From Streptomyces sp. Y2F8-2 (GTDB taxonomy: Bacteria; Actinomycetota; Actinomycetes; Streptomycetales; Streptomycetaceae), in assembly GCF_014905555.1 (NCBI RefSeq), contig NZ_BNGS01000003.1, positions 744,001 to 808,000 on the forward strand: a stretch of 64,000 nucleotides of DNA. Reading direction: 5' to 3'. The translations under genes and the position numbers were made by a program. Positions 61,060 to 64,000 of the stretch are shown here, piece after piece. The notes beneath the pieces were generated by a model that ran no database searches, was not told the DNA's origin, and worked only from the letters and a program-made list of their open reading frames with translations. The number at the start of each line of letters is the position of its first letter. Positions within the stretch are counted from its first letter, which is position 1.

Positions 61060-62169
61060 TCAACTTGGCAGAGATGGCTCTCCTGGAAGGGTGACCTGGA
61101 TCCGGCAGCCGCGCGGGGATTCGGCCACACCGATCCGGCCACCGTGCAGATCCACCGCCCAGCGGGCGATCGCCAGGCCGAGGCCCGTACCGCCGTCGCT
61201 GCCGGGCCCGTGCGGCCGGTTCACGGCGCCGCGGTTGAATCGCTCGAAGACCCGGTGCCACTCCGACTGGGGGATGCCGGGACCCTCGTCCAGCACCTCC
61301 AGCTCCAGGGAGTCCGGGGCGGGGCCGCGCCGGGCCTTCACCGTGACGCGGCCGTGCGGCGGGCTGTGCTTGACCGCGTTGTCGATCAGGTTGGCGACGA
61401 CCTGGTGGATCCGCTCCGGGTCCGCGTGCGCGGTCAGCTCCGGCGGGGAGACGTCGAGGTGCAGATGGACGTCCGTACGGGTGTGGGTGCCGGAGCCCGA
61501 GGCGATCCCCGCGCGCGCGGAGGACACCATCTGGGCCTCCTTGAGGACGCCCGAAAGGTACGGCCACACCTCGAAGCGGCGTTTCTTCAGCGGAACGACG
61601 CCGTTGTCCAGGCGGGAGAGGTCCAGCAGCGTCTCCACCAGGCGGCCGAGGCGCTCGGTCTGCTTCAGGGCCGTGCGCATGGTCTCCGGGTCGGCCTCGG
61701 TGACCCCGTCGACGATGTTCTCCAGCACCGCGCGCAGGCCCGCGATGGGGGTGCGCAGCTCGTGCGAGACGTTCGCCACCAGCTCCTTGCGCTGGCTGTC
61801 CTGGGCCTCCAGCTCGTCGGCCATCAGGTTGATCGTCTGGGCCAGGTCGCCCAGCTCGTCCCGGCGGTTGTCACGCACACGACGGCTGTAGTCGCCGTGC
61901 GAGATGGACCGGGCCACCGCGTTCATCTCGTCCAGCGGGGCGGTGAGCGAGTGCGCCACGAACTGCGTGATCAGCAGGGTGGCGATCATCGAGAACACCG
62001 TGATGAACCGCAGCTCGGTGGCGGTGCGCACCGCGATCATCAGCAGGCCCGTGGTGATGAACACCGAGATGACGACCAGCGCGCCCAGCTTGGTCTTGAT
62101 CGAGAACGGACGTACGCCACCCCAGGGCTGCCCGGGGCTCCTCCGTGCGGCCGACCGCCCGTCGCTCAT
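61060..62169 (-). CDS. Two-component sensor histidine kinase (HAMP, HisKA)
   Basis: A 369-residue membrane kinase. Two close N-terminal hydrophobic segments (GALVVISVFITTGLLMIAV and FITVFSMIATLLITQFVA) leave almost no extracytoplasmic sensor loop. HAMP follows, then HisKA with VANVSHELRTPIAGL (phospho-acceptor His), and HATPase boxes NLIDNAVKHSPP, DEGPGIP and GGTGLGLAIARW. The start at 62169 overlaps the response-regulator stop (ATGA), a coupled pair. The signal is probably sensed within the membrane. Confidence 0.94.
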   Translation of the reverse strand: MSDGRSAARRSPGQPWGGVRPFSIKTKLGALVVISVFITTGLLMIAVRTATELRFITVFSMIATLLITQFVAHSLTAPLDEMNAVARSISHGDYSRRVRDNRRDELGDLAQTINLMADELEAQDSQRKELVANVSHELRTPIAGLRAVLENIVDGVTEADPETMRTALKQTERLGRLVETLLDLSRLDNGVVPLKKRRFEVWPYLSGVLKEAQMVSSARAGIASGSGTHTRTDVHLHLDVSPPELTAHADPERIHQVVANLIDNAVKHSPPHGRVTVKARRGPAPDSLELEVLDEGPGIPQSEWHRVFERFNRGAVNRPHGPGSDGGTGLGLAIARWAVDLHGGRIGVAESPRGCRIQVTLPGEPSLPS

Positions 62170-62903
62170 GGCGTCGGGGTCTCCAGGGCGTAGCCCACGC
62201 CGTGCACCGTCCGGATGCGCTCCGCGCCGATCTTCCGCCGCAGCGCCTTGATGTGGCTGTCGACGGTGCGGGTGCCGGAGGCGTCCGCCCAGTCCCACAC
62301 CTCGGCGAGCAGCTGCTCACGGGAGAGGACGGCGCGCGGCGTGTTGGCCAGGCACACCAGCAGATCGAACTCGGTGGGCGTCAGATGGACGTCCTCGCTG
62401 CGCACCCGCACCCGGCGCTGCGCATGGTCGATCTCCAGTTCGCCGAGGCGCAGTATGCCCGTGCGCGGGGTCGCGGCGGCCAGCGCGGCCCGCTCCACCC
62501 GGCGCAGCAGCACGTGCACGCGCGCCGCCAGCTCCCGCATCGAGAACGGCTTGGTCATGTAGTCGTCCGCGCCGACGCCGAGCCCGACCAGCATGTCGGT
62601 CTCGTCGTCGCGCGCGGTGAGCATCAGCACCGGCACCGGGCGCTGGGCCTGCACGCGCCGGCAGACCTCCAGGCCGTCGAAGCCCGGCAGCATGATGTCG
62701 AGGATCAGCAGGTCGGGCTGCCAGGCCTCCGCCGTGTCGACCGCCGCCGGACCGTCACCTGCCGTTTGCACGAGGAATCCCTCCGCGCGCAGACGGGTGG
62801 CGATGGCATCGACGATCGTCTGGTCGTCCTCGACCACCAGGACGCGCCGCTGAGCGCCCGGGGTCGCCGTCGTGCCGTTGTGGGAGGTGTGTGTCTGCTC
62901 CAT
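62166..62903 (-). CDS. OmpR-family response regulator
   Basis: A 245-residue regulator: receiver domain (RVLVVEDDQTIVDAIATRL; phospho-acceptor Asp in LLILDIMLPGFDGL; Lys in DDYMTKPFSMREL) and a winged-helix effector (VHLTPTEFDLLVCLANTPRAVLSREQLL ... SGTRTVDSHIKALRRKIG ... RTVHGVGYALE). Coupled to the kinase that follows. Targets are unknown; no obvious direct-repeat operator appears upstream. Confidence 0.95.
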   Translation of the reverse strand: MEQTHTSHNGTTATPGAQRRVLVVEDDQTIVDAIATRLRAEGFLVQTAGDGPAAVDTAEAWQPDLLILDIMLPGFDGLEVCRRVQAQRPVPVLMLTARDDETDMLVGLGVGADDYMTKPFSMRELAARVHVLLRRVERAALAAATPRTGILRLGELEIDHAQRRVRVRSEDVHLTPTEFDLLVCLANTPRAVLSREQLLAEVWDWADASGTRTVDSHIKALRRKIGAERIRTVHGVGYALETPTP

Positions 62904-63015
62904 CGCCCGCCCCTGGGGTTGCTTTCCGGAATCCGTGGGGTGATCCCATGACTGCGTTTGACGCTTGAATGATCGGCGTCAGGGAAGCAGCGTACGGGGA
63001 GTTACCGCCGGTCGG

Positions 63016-63702
63016 CTATCCAGGTCCGATCGCGAGGTGCACGACGTCGGGAACGCCCCGGGCAACGGGCACCTCTTCGGTACGCACCTGCCGGAACCCG
63101 GCATTCCTAAGGGTTCCTTCAAATTCCGGAGAGGGCTCGGCCGACCACACGGCGAGCACACCGCCGGGTTTCAACACCCTTGCGCAGCTTGTGAGTCCGG
63201 AGGTCGAGTAGAGGCTGCCGTTGTCGTCCGTGACGGTCCACGCCGGGCCGTTGTCGATGTCCAGGCAGAGGGCGTCGTACGTGTCCGATGTCTCATTGAC
63301 GTGGGCGACGAGGTCGGCCTCCACGATGCGGGTGCGCGGATCGGCGAGCGCGTCGGCGGACAGCGCGGACAGGGGTCCGTCGAGGTGCCAGTCGATGACG
63401 GCCCGTTCGCGTTCGACGACGGTGATGCGACCCCAGCGGGGGTCCGCGGCGGCGTGCGCGAGCGAGAAACCGACGCCGAGTCCGCCGATCAGCACGCTCG
63501 GGTCCGGGCGGCCGTCCAGGGCGTCGGACGCGGCCTGCACCAGCAGCCGTTCCGAGCGCCCGTCGGAGGTGTCCATCAGGAAGCAGCCGTTGGCGATGAT
63601 CTGCAGCAGCTCGCCGTGGCGCCGCAACACGACCTCGCCGTGCGGCCCCTCACGACGGTCCAGGGCCACCGGGGTCTCGTCGGTGTCGTACGGATGAGGC
63701 AT
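63016..63702 (-). CDS. Spermidine-synthase-fold methyltransferase-like protein
   Basis: A 228-residue Rossmann-fold protein (MPHPYDTDETPV). VLIGGLGVGFSLAHAA is the cofactor loop, VVERERAVIDWHLDGP the acidic strand, and DALCLDIDNGPAWTV the following motif, as in spermidine/spermine synthase-like proteins. An N-terminal beta part (GEVVLRRHGELLQIIANGCFLMDT) matches the spermidine-synthase tetramerisation region. It could be an aminopropyltransferase or a methyltransferase; I cannot decide which. Confidence 0.85.
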   Translation of the reverse strand: MPHPYDTDETPVALDRREGPHGEVVLRRHGELLQIIANGCFLMDTSDGRSERLLVQAASDALDGRPDPSVLIGGLGVGFSLAHAAADPRWGRITVVERERAVIDWHLDGPLSALSADALADPRTRIVEADLVAHVNETSDTYDALCLDIDNGPAWTVTDDNGSLYSTSGLTSCARVLKPGGVLAVWSAEPSPEFEGTLRNAGFRQVRTEEVPVARGVPDVVHLAIGPG

Positions 63703-63945
63703 GGACCACATTCTGGTGACCTGCGGGGCGGGGGACGACGGATTTTCTCCGGCGATCGAACTGATTTTCCCGCTTTTTCCGCGGCAGTCGAACGGACCGC
63801 CGATGCCGCCGACGGCCGTCCGCGGTCACCCCGGACGCCGGAAACAGCTGGGAAGTTGCTATGAATCGCGTCTCGGGTGGCGTCGGTCATAGACAGCGAC
63901 CGGCGCGGCGCGAAGGGTGGAGCGCGACGGAAGGAGCGCCGCACC

Positions 63946-64000
63946 TTGGAACGTACGGTCTCGGCGGCTGACGCCACGCTCACGCCCCCCGAGACGCGCG
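63946..64000 (+). CDS. Possible 5' end of a gene cut by the window
   Basis: TTG at 63946 follows GGAAGGAG (63930-63937) and opens a frame to the window end (MERTVSAADATLTPPETR). Only 18 residues are visible and no family can be assigned. The 243 bp before it (63703-63945) contain no other gene. Confidence 0.35.
   Translation, partial: MERTVSAADATLTPPETR

Overview
The window is high-GC actinobacterial chromosome and almost certainly Streptomyces. It carries epi-isozizaene synthase with its CYP170 partner, the DasR/dasABCD/nagB aminosugar locus, wblE, sigH/prsH, nickel SOD (sodN/sodX), an EshA-type encapsulin, and a 2-oxoglutarate dehydrogenase E1 fused to an E2-like domain. From memory, the gene order closely follows the S. 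coelicolor region around SCO5218-SCO5284. No rRNA, tRNA, CRISPR array or intact insertion sequence was found. One decayed tyrosine-integrase tail (44.5-44.7 kb) is the only clear mobile-element trace.

Layout. 0-4.2 kb: two tandem HD-domain membrane proteins, a TPR-like protein and peptide deformylase. 4.5-7.0 kb: a two-gene albaflavenone operon (sesquiterpene cyclase plus P450). 7.0-10.8 kb (minus): class Ia ribonucleotide reductase nrdA-nrdB behind a compact cobalamin riboswitch and two NrdR-like boxes exactly 31 bp apart. 10.8-13.3 kb: an acetyltransferase and an SSS symporter with its DUF3311 partner. 13.4-21.7 kb: the chitobiose/GlcNAc locus (dasR, divergent dasABCD, nagB, a SIS-domain sugar isomerase) with three DasR-type operators. 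21.8-27.6 kb: an SDR with a divergent TetR, a HisKA_2-type sensor kinase, wblE, a diacylglycerol-kinase-like protein and a small membrane protein.

27.9-36.3 kb: anti-sigma/sigma pair prsH-sigH, a UBP zinc finger, a Na+/H+ antiporter, a D-cysteine desulfhydrase-like PLP enzyme, then the family 2B encapsulin shell gene followed by a polyprenyl diphosphate synthase, its probable cargo. 36.5-40.2 kb: esterase, WYL regulator, two VOC proteins and an AraC-type regulator. 40.4-43.8 kb (minus): a small secreted protein, an attenuator-like hairpin and an ABC transporter, ending in a perfect 16-bp tandem array. 44.7-47.6 kb: sodN/sodX, a CGNR zinc-finger protein, a methyltransferase and a small secreted protein.

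47.6-53.3 kb: a polar amino-acid ABC transporter, malic enzyme and a zinc-type dehydrogenase. 53.4-56.7 kb: a small HTH/Clp-N pair under two perfect palindromic operators lying on a leaderless promoter, a PadR regulator with DUF4097 partner, and a DUF6104 protein. 56.9-64.0 kb: the large 2-oxoglutarate dehydrogenase (kgd/sucA type), a two-component system, a spermidine-synthase-fold protein, and possibly the start of another gene.

The most interesting systems are the encapsulin/prenyl-synthase compartment (32.8-35.5 kb), the HTH/Clp-N switch (53.4-54.2 kb), the 16-bp array behind the secreted-protein/ABC operon (40.4-43.8 kb), an extra DasR-like operator before the sensor kinase (23.48 kb), and the integrase scar abutting the sodN 3' end. 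Gene identities come from reading motifs and from remembered family sequences. No search was run.
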